A DNA stretch of 64,000 bases, from assembly GCF_018688255.1 (NCBI RefSeq), contig NZ_CP061314.1, positions 682,001 to 746,000 on the forward strand. Direction: 5' to 3'. This document shows, piece after piece, positions 42,372-54,800 of this stretch. The DNA comes from Polynucleobacter corsicus. Lineage in GTDB: Bacteria; Pseudomonadota; Gammaproteobacteria; Burkholderiales; Burkholderiaceae. A program made the translations under genes and the position numbers. Each line of letters opens with the position of its first letter. The first letter of the stretch is position 1. A model generated the notes under the pieces. It was not told the origin of the DNA, did no database searches, and worked only from the letters and a program-made list of their open reading frames with translations.

Positions 42372-43793
42372 ATGAAATTCGCCAATGAAACCCTCTTTTT
42401 AGTTTTTTCCTTGATATTGAGCGGGCTCTTTATTTCAGCAATTCCTTACTTTCGGAAGCGCAAAGTAAGCAACTTCAACAATATTTGGCTGCTCGCCCTT
42501 GGGCTCAATATCTTTGCCTTTTTATGCTTTGCCTCTGCATCTACTATTTCTCCATTTTTACTAACCATTGCAAATACCTCTTTCTTTGCAGGATATTTTT
42601 TCCTCGGGTTATTCTCTCGGGCTATTAATCAGCGATCAACTCAATTTTTAGCTCGAATATCACCATTCTTGTTTTTAGTTTTTGCCTGCGTATTTGAATA
42701 CATGAGGCAGTCCAGCACATTCCAGGTGAGAGTTTTTTTTGTAGTTTCTATGTTGATCGCCTGTCTAGTTTGGATATTGATTGAACTTTACTTTGCACGT
42801 AAAAATAATCGGCACATCCAGCTTGATTTTTTAATGTTCACGACATTTGCTGAATTGGTGCTTGGAGTAATTCGATTATGGCTAGTACTTTCCAATACAA
42901 GCATTGGAAATATTAATTTATACGGAGAGCCCTTCTTAATCTCGCTAGTTAGGTGGCTTGCCGTTTCGTTCACTGTTCTATCTTACGTTTCGATCCTGGG
43001 ATTCTGGGCTGAAAGCTTAAGCCAAGAAAATTCTAAAAATGTAGAAGACAACATCAGAATTAAAAACTTATTTAAGGAACGTGAATCTTTAATTGCCAAT
43101 TTATTAAAGGCTAATAAGACCGCAGCAACAGGCGCCTTATCGGCATCCATTGCCCACGAGTTAAATCAGCCTTTAGGTGCCTCTAAGCTTAATATTCAAT
43201 TTTTGAGAGGAAAGTTAGAAGTGGGCGCATTCAGTCCTGAAATTGCAAAAGAGGTATTGGATGCTTTGGAGTCAGATAACAATAGAGCGGCGACGATTGT
43301 GCGATCCCTTAGATCCATGTTTGCGGAGAATAAACCGCAGCCTGACAAATGTAATCTTGCTGACTCGATATCGAATGTATTCGATGTCATCAAGCCGGAA
43401 TTAAAGTCTAAAAATATTCAGCCTCACTTAAAGATAGAGGAGGGGCTTTTTGTCAGGATTAGCCCCAATGAGATTGAGCAGGTGATTCTTAACCTACTAA
43501 ATAATGCTATTCAATCTTTAGAGAGCACCAAGGCATCCTCGCGCTCCATCGAGATTGAGGCTCAAATAGATGGGGACTCTGTGCTCTTCAGTATTCGCGA
43601 TACCGGCGCAGGTATTCCGGCAGAATTTAAACAAAACTTATTTGAGTTACTCAGCACTACCAAGCAAACTGGCATGGGTCTTGGCTTATGGCTCTGCAGG
43701 CATATCGTGACCCGTTATGAAGGTTCTATTTGGCACGAGGATGTTGCTGGTGGTGGCGCGCAGTTTCATGTCAGACTACCAAAAGCCATCTAA
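42372..43793 (+). CDS. Membrane sensor histidine kinase with seven-TM input domain
   Basis: A 473-residue kinase. The N-terminal half has about seven hydrophobic segments (about 5-25, 36-54, 60-85, 95-113, 117-142, 152-176, 188-212) with no large periplasmic domain, so it probably senses in or near the membrane. A short coiled linker (EDNIRIKNLFKERESLIANL) leads to the HisKA box with phospho-acceptor His262 in ASIAHELNQPLG. The ATPase domain has the N box VILNLLNNAIQS, G1 DTGAGIP and G2 GMGLGLWLCRHI. No response regulator is encoded next to it, so it is an orphan. The two-partner secretion genes follow after 131 bases. Confidence 0.85.
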   Translation: MKFANETLFLVFSLILSGLFISAIPYFRKRKVSNFNNIWLLALGLNIFAFLCFASASTISPFLLTIANTSFFAGYFFLGLFSRAINQRSTQFLARISPFLFLVFACVFEYMRQSSTFQVRVFFVVSMLIACLVWILIELYFARKNNRHIQLDFLMFTTFAELVLGVIRLWLVLSNTSIGNINLYGEPFLISLVRWLAVSFTVLSYVSILGFWAESLSQENSKNVEDNIRIKNLFKERESLIANLLKANKTAATGALSASIAHELNQPLGASKLNIQFLRGKLEVGAFSPEIAKEVLDALESDNNRAATIVRSLRSMFAENKPQPDKCNLADSISNVFDVIKPELKSKNIQPHLKIEEGLFVRISPNEIEQVILNLLNNAIQSLESTKASSRSIEIEAQIDGDSVLFSIRDTGAGIPAEFKQNLFELLSTTKQTGMGLGLWLCRHIVTRYEGSIWHEDVAGGGAQFHVRLPKAI

Positions 43794-43883
43794 TTTCGAG
43801 CAAGAGGCTATCTCACTATTAGCCCCAAGGCTAATGGGAATTTCTGCCGTAAACCATTAAATTCATAGGATATTTTTAACGCT

Positions 43884-43901
43884 ATTCCCCTTAAGGGGAA
43901 T
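43884..43901. promoter_or_regulatory. 18-base perfect palindrome upstream of the TpsB gene
   Basis: ATTCCCCTTAAGGGGAAT is fully symmetrical and lies 23 bases before the GTG start of the outer-membrane transporter gene. It is a candidate operator or 5' hairpin controlling the two-partner secretion operon. No matching second copy was noticed elsewhere in the window. Confidence 0.45.
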
Positions 43902-43924
43902 GCCCCATCCTTTGGAATTTTCTT

Positions 43925-45694
43925 GTGAGTTCAGCTGCTAATTTTTATCGATGCAAAATTTCTAAACTTGCCTTGGCGATTCTGAGTATTACCGCCTCAG
44001 GCAGTCTTTATGCCCAAGTAGATGCGGGAGCCCTACAGCAAGGCCTAGAGAAGCAACTGCCCTTACCTTCACCGTTAGCTTTGCCTGAGCCAGAGCGCAA
44101 TATCTCTGGCCCATCTAGCCAGACTAAACAGGGTGAAGTGCGCTTTACTGTGAATCAATTTCAGCTTGAGGGTGTCAAGATTCTTCCGGAGGCTGAAGTA
44201 CAAAACTTGCTGAAGGCATGGTTAGGCCGCCCCATCACGTTTGATGATTTGCAAAGTGCCTGTGATGCAATTCAGAATTTATATCGCCAAAAGGGCTATA
44301 CCGTACAAGCAATACTGCCCCCGCAGAAAATTGCTGATGGGAAAGTCAAAATCATCATCACCGAGGCTAAGTTGGGTAAGGTTACGGTTGATATGCCACA
44401 AGGCGAGACTCGTTTTGGTCAGACACGGGCCGCTGAATACATTACCTATGCCAATGCAGTGGGTGAGCCTCTGAATATGCAGCACCTCGAAAGAGCCATA
44501 GTCATCCTCAATGAGACCCCCGGTGTTATGGTCTCCAGCCAGCTAGAGCAGGGGCAGAATGATGGCGAGGTTGATGTGCGCTTGCAACTAACTCAGCCTG
44601 GCATGTTGCAAGGGCGGGTAGAGACTAATAACTACGGAAGTAGAACTACCGGAGCCAATCAAGGCGTTTTTGCTCTCACTTTAAATAATCCAATGGGCTA
44701 CGGGGACTCTATATCGGTTAATGGAATCGCCTCTGAAGGATCACAGTACATCCAAGGGGCTTATTCATTACCAGCTTCACCTAATGGATTACGTTTAGGA
44801 GCCTCTGCTACCTTCCTGAACTACAAAAACGTGAGCAATTACACCTATAACGGCGGTACAGGTGATGCCTGGACAACGGGATTGAGCGCAGCCTATCCTT
44901 TAGTCCGTAGTCCGGGCGCTAATTTGAACGGAACCGTCAATTACGACATCAAAAGTTACACCAATAAAAACCTGGCTACGAATGCTGTAACCAGCTCGTA
45001 CAACATCAATAATTTATCGGCTGGTTTATCCGGAAATATGGTCGATAATTTTGGCTACGGAGCGGTCAATTCTGGATCGGTCAATTTGGTGTTAGGGCAC
45101 CTCGATATTTTGTCAACCAGTGCTGCAAATTACGGTATGTATTTAGTACCAAATTCTAGCCCGGCAACATACCAATACATCACTCCATCCAGCTTCGCAA
45201 AAATGACATTTTCGGCAAACCGAAATCAGCAAATCGCAGAGGATGGAAAGACTACTTTTTACAGCACAATTTCTGGACAATTTGCATCTAATAATCTGAA
45301 TTCTGCAGAGCAATTTTATTTGGGTGGACCCTACGGAGTTCGCGCATATCCTGTTGCACAATCCGGTGGTTCACAAGGCGGAATTTTCACGATGGAATTA
45401 CGTCATCAATTACAAGAAAAATTAACACTCACAACATTCTTTGATGCAGGTGTAGTGCAGCAATACAAGAACCTGTATTCCAATTGGCAAGGCGCAACTA
45501 ATGCTAACAATACATACTCACTGATGGGTGCTGGTGTTGGCTTACTGTGGGGATATGAAGGATGGAACATCAATGCATCTGTTGCATGGAAGGTGGGACA
45601 AAATCCACTCCATAGCTTCACTGGACAACCCGTAAATACAGATGGCACAACTACACAACCCAGGGGCTGGATTTCAGCAAGTTACAACTTTTAA
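43925..45694 (+). CDS. Two-partner secretion outer-membrane transporter (FhaC/ShlB/HecB family, TpsB)
   Basis: The Omp85-superfamily barrel that secretes the large partner encoded next. The start is GTG 43925. Of 589 residues, about 1-30 form the signal peptide (ILSITASGSLYA). Two POTRA domains follow (about 70-145, VNQFQLEGVKILPEAEVQNL; about 145-220, ITEAKLGKVTVDMPQGETR), then a 16-strand barrel with the conserved extracellular-loop region LGGPYGVRAYPVAQSGGSQG (related to the VRGY motif). The C-terminus ends in Phe (GWISASYNF), as is usual for outer-membrane barrels. The partner TpsA gene begins 132 bases downstream, the standard order. Confidence 0.92.
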   Translation: MSSAANFYRCKISKLALAILSITASGSLYAQVDAGALQQGLEKQLPLPSPLALPEPERNISGPSSQTKQGEVRFTVNQFQLEGVKILPEAEVQNLLKAWLGRPITFDDLQSACDAIQNLYRQKGYTVQAILPPQKIADGKVKIIITEAKLGKVTVDMPQGETRFGQTRAAEYITYANAVGEPLNMQHLERAIVILNETPGVMVSSQLEQGQNDGEVDVRLQLTQPGMLQGRVETNNYGSRTTGANQGVFALTLNNPMGYGDSISVNGIASEGSQYIQGAYSLPASPNGLRLGASATFLNYKNVSNYTYNGGTGDAWTTGLSAAYPLVRSPGANLNGTVNYDIKSYTNKNLATNAVTSSYNINNLSAGLSGNMVDNFGYGAVNSGSVNLVLGHLDILSTSAANYGMYLVPNSSPATYQYITPSSFAKMTFSANRNQQIAEDGKTTFYSTISGQFASNNLNSAEQFYLGGPYGVRAYPVAQSGGSQGGIFTMELRHQLQEKLTLTTFFDAGVVQQYKNLYSNWQGATNANNTYSLMGAGVGLLWGYEGWNINASVAWKVGQNPLHSFTGQPVNTDGTTTQPRGWISASYNF

Positions 45695-45706
45695 GCCCCC
45701 TGTTGC

Positions 45707-45731
45707 AAAAAGGGTTTTAAAAAGCCCTTTT
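45707..45731 (+). terminator. Inverted repeat between TpsB and TpsA genes, weak terminator or attenuator
   Basis: AAAAGGG (45708-45714) and CCCTTTT (45725-45731) face each other across a 10-base T/A-rich loop, 13 bases after the transporter stop. It may lower readthrough into the giant exoprotein gene. The stem is short and partly A-T, so the effect is likely modest. Confidence 0.35.
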
Positions 45732-45826
45732 ACTTTAAGCATCTCCACGGATTACCCCTTGGGCTAATACAGAAAAAACGCCATTTTTGCCATAATCCAC
45801 TTCCCTAGGATTAGTAGATAAGTACT

Positions 45827-48800
45827 GTGCAAAAACACCTTGGTGACGGGTCGCTCCCAACACCAAACATTTCGAAGAAAAATTGCTTTGCAGAAGCCAT
45901 TTCTGTGAGGACATTTGCATTCGTCATTTCTGCACTGGCAATGCTGTCTTCTCAATCGATGTTTGCGCAAACATCTACACCGGCACCCACAGTAGTAACA
46001 GCAACTACAAATTCACCAGCGGTAAATGCACTACCCACTGGTGGACAAGTTGTTGCAGGGCAAGTAGCTATTTCACAAACATCAACAGCAACTTCTGCGA
46101 CGATGAATGTGAATCAAACATCTCAACGTGCAGTCGTGAACTGGGATAGTTTTAATGTTGGAAAAAATGCCACAGTGAACTTCAATCAGCCGAATCAAAA
46201 TGCAGTGATTTTGAATCGTGTAACTGGAGCAAATGCATCTGTCATTGAAGGTGCAGTCAAAGCCAATGGCCAAGTCATTTTGGTGAACCAAAATGGTGTG
46301 ACTTTTGGTAAGGGATCACAAGTCGATGCAGCAGGTGTAGTGGCATCTACTTTAGACATCTCTAACAAAGCATTTATGGAAGGTAAATCGACATTCAATG
46401 GCAATGGAAAAGGCGCCATTCTGAATGAAGGAAAAATTACCACGAATGCAGAGGGTGGATACATTGCATTACTCGCTCCTGAAGTGCGCAATCAAGGCTA
46501 CTTATTGGCCAGAAAAGGTAGTGGCACAGTCGCCATTGCAGCTGGTGAGCAAATTACCCTCAATTTCCAGAATAATTCCCTGATTAGCGTCAAAGTAGAT
46601 ACCTCAACCTATAACGCCTTGATCGAAAACAAGCGGGTTGTTGAGGTTAATGGGGGTCTAGTGGTGATGGCAGCCGGTGCTGCCAACCAATTGATGGCCT
46701 CAGTCATTAAAAATACCGGCCGTATCTCTGCTGGCAGCGCTGTTAACAATGGCGGCACCATTGAACTGGTTGCCAACACCGTAACCCAGGCTGGCACGGT
46801 AGCTGCAAACAGCAAAACAGCTCAAGGTGGCCAGGTCAACATTGTCGGTAACGATATTACGATCGCTGCTAACTCTAAAACGACTACAACTGGCGCCTTA
46901 GGTGGCGGTCAAGTCAATATCGGCTTGGCAAGCACGCAAGTTTCTGGCGGCACTCAATTAAATGTCCAAACACCTAGCGCTCAAACGAATACTCAGGCTG
47001 AGGCGATTATCAAAGCCAATGCCCAAGCAGCAAGCAATAACAAGCAAATGGCCAGAACAGTCACTGTGGAGCAGGGCGCAATAGTAGATACATCCGCAAC
47101 CCAGTCTGGTAATGGCGGAACGATTGCGATTTGGTCCGAGGTGAAGACTTCTATCGCAGGTATTTTGAATGCCATGGGCGGAGCCTTGTCCGGAAATGGC
47201 GGATTTATCGAAACCAGTTCAAAGACGGCTGTGGCGCTAGCTCCCACGGCGCAAGTCAATACCAGTGCAAGCAAGGGCAAGTCTGGTACATGGCTCTTAG
47301 ATCCAATTGATTTAACAATTGATACAGCAGCAGCCAACATTATTTCTGCAGCACTCTCATACAACAACGTCATCGTTGAAGTAAATGCCAATACCACTGC
47401 TTGCCCAAGCGTGGGCGGCTGTACGCAAGCTGGTAGCGGTAGCTTAACGATTGCCAGTGGTGCCGATATTCTGAAGAGCGGAACGAACTACACGTCTCTA
47501 ACACTGAGTTCTGCAGGTAACTTTTATCTCAATGCCAATATCAGTGGTCAGAACTTAGACGTCATCATCAGATCGTCTATTGCTTACCTCAATGTCGGTA
47601 CAACAATCTCAGCAAGTATAGTAACCGTACAAGCCCAAACGATTTATGCGCAAGGAAATATCAACACTAGCAACTACAACCTCGCTGGTAATGCAGGTTC
47701 GCTAGGTAACGCTATTCAATTATTGGCACAAGCCATTTATGTTTCAGGTCGCTTAAGTCTGAGCTCAAGCCTACCTAACAACACAGCAACTACCGTAACG
47801 GTAAATGGCACAGCGAAACGTCCAGAAGAATTACCAACATATCTCGCTGCAAAGAACGCAGATCAAACTCTCAATCAAGTGTATTCAAGCGCAGCAGCAA
47901 ATGATGAGAGCGCATTACAAGTCACAGCAGCAACGCAAACAAACAGTAATGTGATTTACCTCACCAGCACTAACTTATTGAGCTTGCAAGCAACAGCGCA
48001 AGTCAAAGCAAATGGCACTACTGGTGGATCGATTTATTTCAGTGCACCAACAATCAATACCCAAGCGGGCAGTGTGGTGCAGGCTAACGGGAACAACGGT
48101 CCCGGTGGATTGATTGCTTTCTCAGGTGACCAAATTACAGTAGCAAGTAGCATCGCAGCAAACGGTACAGATGGCGGAGCCATCAGCATGATTGCCCATT
48201 ACGGCGATCTTACAATTGACAACAGTGTTATTCAGACCAATGGATCAGCAGGTCGTGGCGGAAGCATTGCTTTGTCCGCAACCAACAATGTCACCATCCA
48301 AAATACTTCAATCGAAGCAACAGGCTTAAACCAAGGTGGCAGAATATTAATAGGCAATGATGCGAAGAATGGCACATTGCCTTTTGCTTTATCTGTCGGC
48401 CTAGATCAAGCAACAAGTCTCAATGCCTCTCAGCAAGAAACTGACATCAACAACCAAAATGGTGGTTTGATCGAAACCTCCGGTGCAACCCTTAATCTAC
48501 TATCGAGCATTAATGCAGGTCGTGGTGGAATGTGGCTACTAGATCCAACCAACGTCACCATTAGCACGACAGCCGGAACCTCAACTGGAACTAATCCACT
48601 CTTATTCACCAATCAAACAAACGTTAGTGCAACGCAAATCCAAACTGCAATTAATGCTGGAACAAGCATTCAAATCATTGCAGATGGAACCATCACTCAA
48701 ACCACGGCATTAACTTTCAACATCACTGGCGCAAACTTAACGCCAACCCTCACGCTAAACAACACTAGCGGATCTAAGCAAGCAATCACCCTGATTGCCA

Positions 48801-51800
48801 TTACAGATAGCTCAACAGGTACTGGATCTGGTGTTAGCTTCAATGCAATTTCAGCGGGTGGAGCAATTGCAGTAAACGGTGCGATTAATCTAAAGGGCAC
48901 AATCACGATTGATAACACCTATGGTGCTGTATCGGGCACGCCTGCATCTGGTTACATCACTGCAAGCAATGTCACTACCTTGGCTACTACAGCTGGACCT
49001 GGTATTAACGTTTCTGGCACATTAACTGCTAAGGGCCTTATTACTTTATATGGCGTTGCCACAGGAGCTACTTCGGGTAATGCTGGCATCACTGCTAGTT
49101 ACGCTATTGCAGGGGCTGGTGGCGTTTCGATTATGGGTATAGCTGGCGGTACCAATGGTGGAGTAGCGCTCGGTGCAAGTACGGTGAGTATTACTTCCAG
49201 CGCTGGAAATATTGCTATCGATGGTACAACTTTAGGCGCATTAAATTATGGGTTTAATAACGCAATAGCTGCCCCTATTACCGCAACAGTGGGATCTGTC
49301 ACCATCGTCGGAAGAGCAGTAGGCGGCCCTAGTGTTGATCAGAGTGGCTTAGTTACGGCTAGATCGATTTCTGTTAACGGAACTGCATCGGGCTCACCAA
49401 CTACCAACGTTACCTTAGGTGCAATGACTATCAATGCTGGTGGTAGCAATATCTCTGTGACTGCAACAAGCGGTACTGCCGGAGCAAATACCGGTATTAC
49501 ACAGAGCGGCACCATTACGGGTGTAAGCGGTTCCAGCATCAGCTTCACCTCAAATAACAAGATTAATCAAACTGGTGCTATTTCATTAGTAGCTAATACC
49601 AGCGGTGCCGATGCTACGATTACCTACGATACGACTGCTGGCACGAAGCTATCCACTATTCTTGCTGGCGACGTAACCATTTCATTAAATAGCTCTACAA
49701 AGGCAATAAATTACATTGCCAAATCTGCGGGGGCTAATATCGATCCTGGATTGATTGGTACCACCTCCATTGCGTTACCTGGCTCGATTACACTCGACAA
49801 TACCTTTGGAGTTTCTTCTGGCTCACTTGTCTCTGGCGTCATTACAGCAAGTAATGCATCAACTACTGCGACTACTGCCATAGGCGTCACCATTAATGCT
49901 GCGGTTTTTGCCAGCGGCAATATTGTGGTCAATGGCGTGACAAGTGGCTCAGGTATTGCAGGCATCAGTTACTCAGTGGGAATTACCTCAACGGCTGGTA
50001 ATGTGACTTTCAATGGTAGCGCTACCGATGGCTTAGGTGTTTATAACCTGACTGCTTCGACTATTGCGGCCAATAATATTACCCTCAACGGTACTACCAG
50101 CCTGGCACCAAATTGGGTAACGTATATAGGTGCACTGACAATCAACACTGCCGCAACAGGCGGCAACATTGTTGTGACTGGAAATGTGATCAATCTTCCA
50201 GGAACTGCGGGTGGCATTTATCAGGCTGGAACTATTACTACTCGCAGTGGTTCTAATATTAGTTTTACCTCTAACAACGATATCAACCAGATTGGTGCCA
50301 TTGCATTGGCAGCCAATACAAGCAGTACCGCAGTCAATATTACTTACGACACGACTGCAGGTAATAAGACCTCTTCCATTGTTGGTGGCGCTTTAACGAT
50401 TGCCACCAGTACTTCTAGCTCAGCCATCAACTACACCATGCTGTCTGCAGGCTCTGCACTAAATCCTGGTGCTATTGGAACAAGCTCCATTGTTTTGCCT
50501 GGTGCGATTACCATTGACAACACCTATGGTTCCACATCAGGCACAAAAGCATCGGGCTATATCACAGCAAGTGTTGCCAATAGGTTGGTAGACTTAGCTA
50601 CTGTCTCAGCTGGTGTCACTATTAACGCTGCAATTTTTAGTAGTGGCAACATTACGATTAACGGCGCTAGTAACACCAACCGCGGTATTGACGCCTCTGT
50701 AAACATCACTTCGACCAATGGAAATGTCTTGATGAATGGCGCTACAGTCAGCACCATTGGCGTTTATGTTGTCGAGGGAAACGTAGTCACTGGTAACAAC
50801 ATCACCATTAACGGTACAGCTACTTCTACTTCAGTGAGTTGGGTAGATCAAATTGCAGGCTTAACGATTAATAGCGCTTCCGTTGGCGGCAGCATCATCG
50901 TCACCGGAAATGTCATCGGCGCCCCAGGCGCTGCTGGCGGCATTTACCAGATTGGAACGATTACCGGAGCTAATGGATCAAATATTAGCTTCGTTTCAAA
51001 TAATGACATTAGCCAAGGCGGTGCAGTAGTCTTAGCAGCCAATACCAGTGGTAGTGTTGCCAATATTATTTACGATACGACCACTGGCGATAAGAACTCC
51101 TCTATCGTTAGTGGCGCATTAACTATTGCATCGAGTTCCTCCAGTGCTACGATTAACTATACGGTTAAATCCACAGGCTCTCCATTGAGCCCTGGCGCTA
51201 TTGGAACAAGTACTATTCCATTGCCTGGTAATTTGGTGATCGATAACACCTTCGGTGGGACAGCGGGAGTAGGGGGCGTACCTACATCAGCTTATATTAG
51301 TGCAAGCGCAAACAACCTAGTTGCTTCTGCAACTATTTCAGTTGGCGCCACTATTAATGCCGCTATTTATGCCAGCGGTAACATAACGATTAATGGTTCT
51401 AGTAATTCCAATCGAGGGATTGATACTTCAGTCAATATCACCTCGACCAACGGCAATGTGCTGATGAATGGTTCTACTGTAGCAACCATTGGCGTCTATG
51501 TCGTCGCTGGAAACGTGGTGACTGGTAACAATATTACGATCAACGGAACATCCACTTCCGCACCAAGCTGGGTAACTCAAATTGCTGGCTTAACTATTAA
51601 TAGCGCCTCCGTTGGCGGCAGCATTGCCGTGACCGGCAACGTAGTTAACATCCCGGGTGCTGCGGGCGGTATTTATCAGATTGGCACTATTAATGGAGCT
51701 AGTGGTAGCAATATCAGCTTTACTTCTAATAACAATATTAGTCAAAACGGTGCGATCAATCTAGCAGCCAATACGAGTGCAAATTCTTCTAATGTTTCCT

Positions 51801-54800
51801 ACGATGTAACGGCAGGTAATAAGAATTCCTCAATCAGCACTGGACAATTGACTGTTGCAACAGGTTCTTTATCTAACATCAACTACTCGGTGTTGGCATC
51901 TGGGGCAGCAATCAATATTGCTAACGCAGTTACTGTCCCTGGTGCAGTCACTTTAGATAATACCTATGGTTGCTCAGGCTCTGGTTGTGTGCCAGCTACG
52001 GGTTATCTCAATACGGCATTAACTAATTGGGGCACTTTTGTTACTACAGGTGGTTATGGGGTTTTAGTTGGCGGCAATATTAGCGGAACTGCGATCACCA
52101 TCAACGGTGTCAATGCAGGAGGCAGCACAGGCGGTGGTGGGGCTGTTATGTTAACTGCTGGTCTGACAGCGACTAGCGGCAATATCAACATTACTGGTTT
52201 AACTACAACTGGTTTAGCAGTGGGTAATTTATATGGTGGCGCTTGGGGTGTATCAGCAATTGACGCAAATAATGGCGCAGTTAATATCACCGGCACTTCG
52301 ACCACTACCGGTAATGGTGTTGAGCTTGGTCCAAATAACTCTATTAGCGCTAAATCCATCACGATCTCTGGCTCTGAAGTAGGTGGGCAGTATGCTGTCT
52401 ATCTCAACACTCTCACCATTGTTGCCGGCGGTACTAACCTAAACGTGATTGGTACGGTATCGACCAATACAGATACCGGTATTTATCAGGCTGGTGCAAT
52501 TACAGATAATGCGGCCGGATCCAATATTAGTTTTATTACGAACGGTAAGATCAATCAAACGGGTGCGATTTCACTGGTGGCTAACACCACCTCTACTGCG
52601 GTGAGCGTGACTTACAACACCACCAGCGGTACAAAAGATTCTAGTGTTATCTCAGGCGCGCTGACTATTGCTACTGGAACCAATACTTCACCGATTAATT
52701 ACATCATCAAGACGGCTGGCGGATCTATCAACCCAAGCGCGATTGGCACAAGTGCTCTGGTATTGCCAGGATATGTGCTGTTCGATAATACTTATGGATG
52801 TAGCGGAGCAGCGTGTACGCCTACAACAGGCTTTATCAACACCACTACAGCCAATTTAACTACTCTGGCAACTACAGCAGTAGGTGCCACAATCAATGCC
52901 GCGATTTATACCAGTGGCAATATCACGGTCAATGCAGTCAGTACGAGTAATGCAATCGACTATTCTGTGGCCATCATGTCTAAGAGTGGTGATGTGACTC
53001 TCAATGGTGGAATAACAACCCAGCGCGGTGTCTATAACAGCGTAGCTTCCATTATTACTGCTAACAATATTACGATTCTGGGTACTTCATCTGCTTCCCC
53101 TGTGTGGATTGTTCAGCTTGGTGCGATGACGATTAATAGCACCGCTATTGGGGGAAGTATTTCAGTAACGGGTAATTACATCAGTACCCCAGGTGCGCTG
53201 GGTGGTATCTATCAGATTGGTGACATTAGAGGCGCAAGCGGTTCAAGCATCAGCTTCATTTCAAATAATAATATTTCGCAATCTGGCGCCCTTATATTGG
53301 CTGCCAATACCAGTGGTGTTGCTGCTAACATTATTTACGATGTGACTACTGGTAATAAAGCATCCAGCATTCTGACTGGTGCCTTAAGTATCCCTGCTGG
53401 CTCTACTTCTGCAATTAATTACATCATTAAAACAGCAGGCTCCTCAATCAACCCAGCCGCAATTGGATCAAGCTCTGTTGCATTGCCAGGATATGTACTC
53501 TTAGATAACACCTATGGCTGTGGCACAACGGGTTGCACTCCCGTGAGTGGTTATATCAATACCAATACCACCACTGCCAATTTAACAGCTCAGGCAACCG
53601 CTAGTGTCGGTATCACCATTAATAATGTGATCTATGCCAGCGGCAATATTACGGTTAATGCTGTTAGTAGCAGTAATGCGATCGATTATTCCCAGATCAT
53701 GATGTCAACAGGCGGTAATGTTAGTTTGAATGGTGGCACAACAACATTGCGAGGTGTCTATAACAGCGTTGCCTCTACGATTACCGCTAACAACATTACG
53801 ATTCTAGGTACCTCTACTGGAAATCCCTCATGGGCTACCCAGGTAGGGGCGCTAACGATTAATAGTTTATCTATTGGCGGCAGTATTTCAGTAACGGGTA
53901 ATTACATTGGCACCCCGGGCGCACTTGGTGGTGTCTATCAGATTGGTACGATTACCGGCGCCAGTGGTTCAAACATCAGCTTTATATCTAATAACAATAT
54001 TAGTCAAAATGGTGCGATCAACTTAGCAGCTAATACTAGCGGCACAGCAGCGAACATTACCTATGACGTTACTACGGGCAATAAAACATCGAGCATTCTG
54101 GCTGGCACCTTAAGTATTCCATCAGGGTCTAGCTCTAATATTAATTACATTATCAAAACTGCCGGCTCAGCAATCAACCCAGCAGCAATTGGTTCCAGCT
54201 CAGTTGCCTTGCCAGGATATGTCTTGATTGATAACACCTATGGATGCACGACTTCGACTCCAGCTTGCACCCCAGTTTCTGGTTTCATTAACACCACAAC
54301 AAAAAATTTAGACACTCTTGCTACGGGCTCTGTTGGCGTCACAATAAATAATGCCATCTATGCCAGAGATAACATCACCGTTAATGGCGTTACTGGAGGC
54401 GCTTCAAATACAGGTATTGATTATTCTGTAGCACTCATATCTACAGCCGGCAATGTGATTCTGAATGGTGGAGCTATAGATGGCCGAGCTGTTTATAACA
54501 GCGCAGCTTCAACGATTACTGCCAATAACATCACAATTAATGGTACTTCAACACTTACACCTGCTTGGGTCTTACAAATTGGTGCGCTAACAATCAATAC
54601 TGGTGTGGTTGGTGGCAATATAGCGTTGACTGGTAATGTCGTTGGGATTCCGGGTGCTGCTGGTGGTATTTATCAAATAGGCGCGATTACAGCACGCAGT
54701 GGCTCGAACATTAGCTTTACATCCAATAACGACATTGATCAAAATGGCGCCATTAGTCTTGTAGCCAATACCAGTGGGGCTGTTGCCAACATTACTTACG

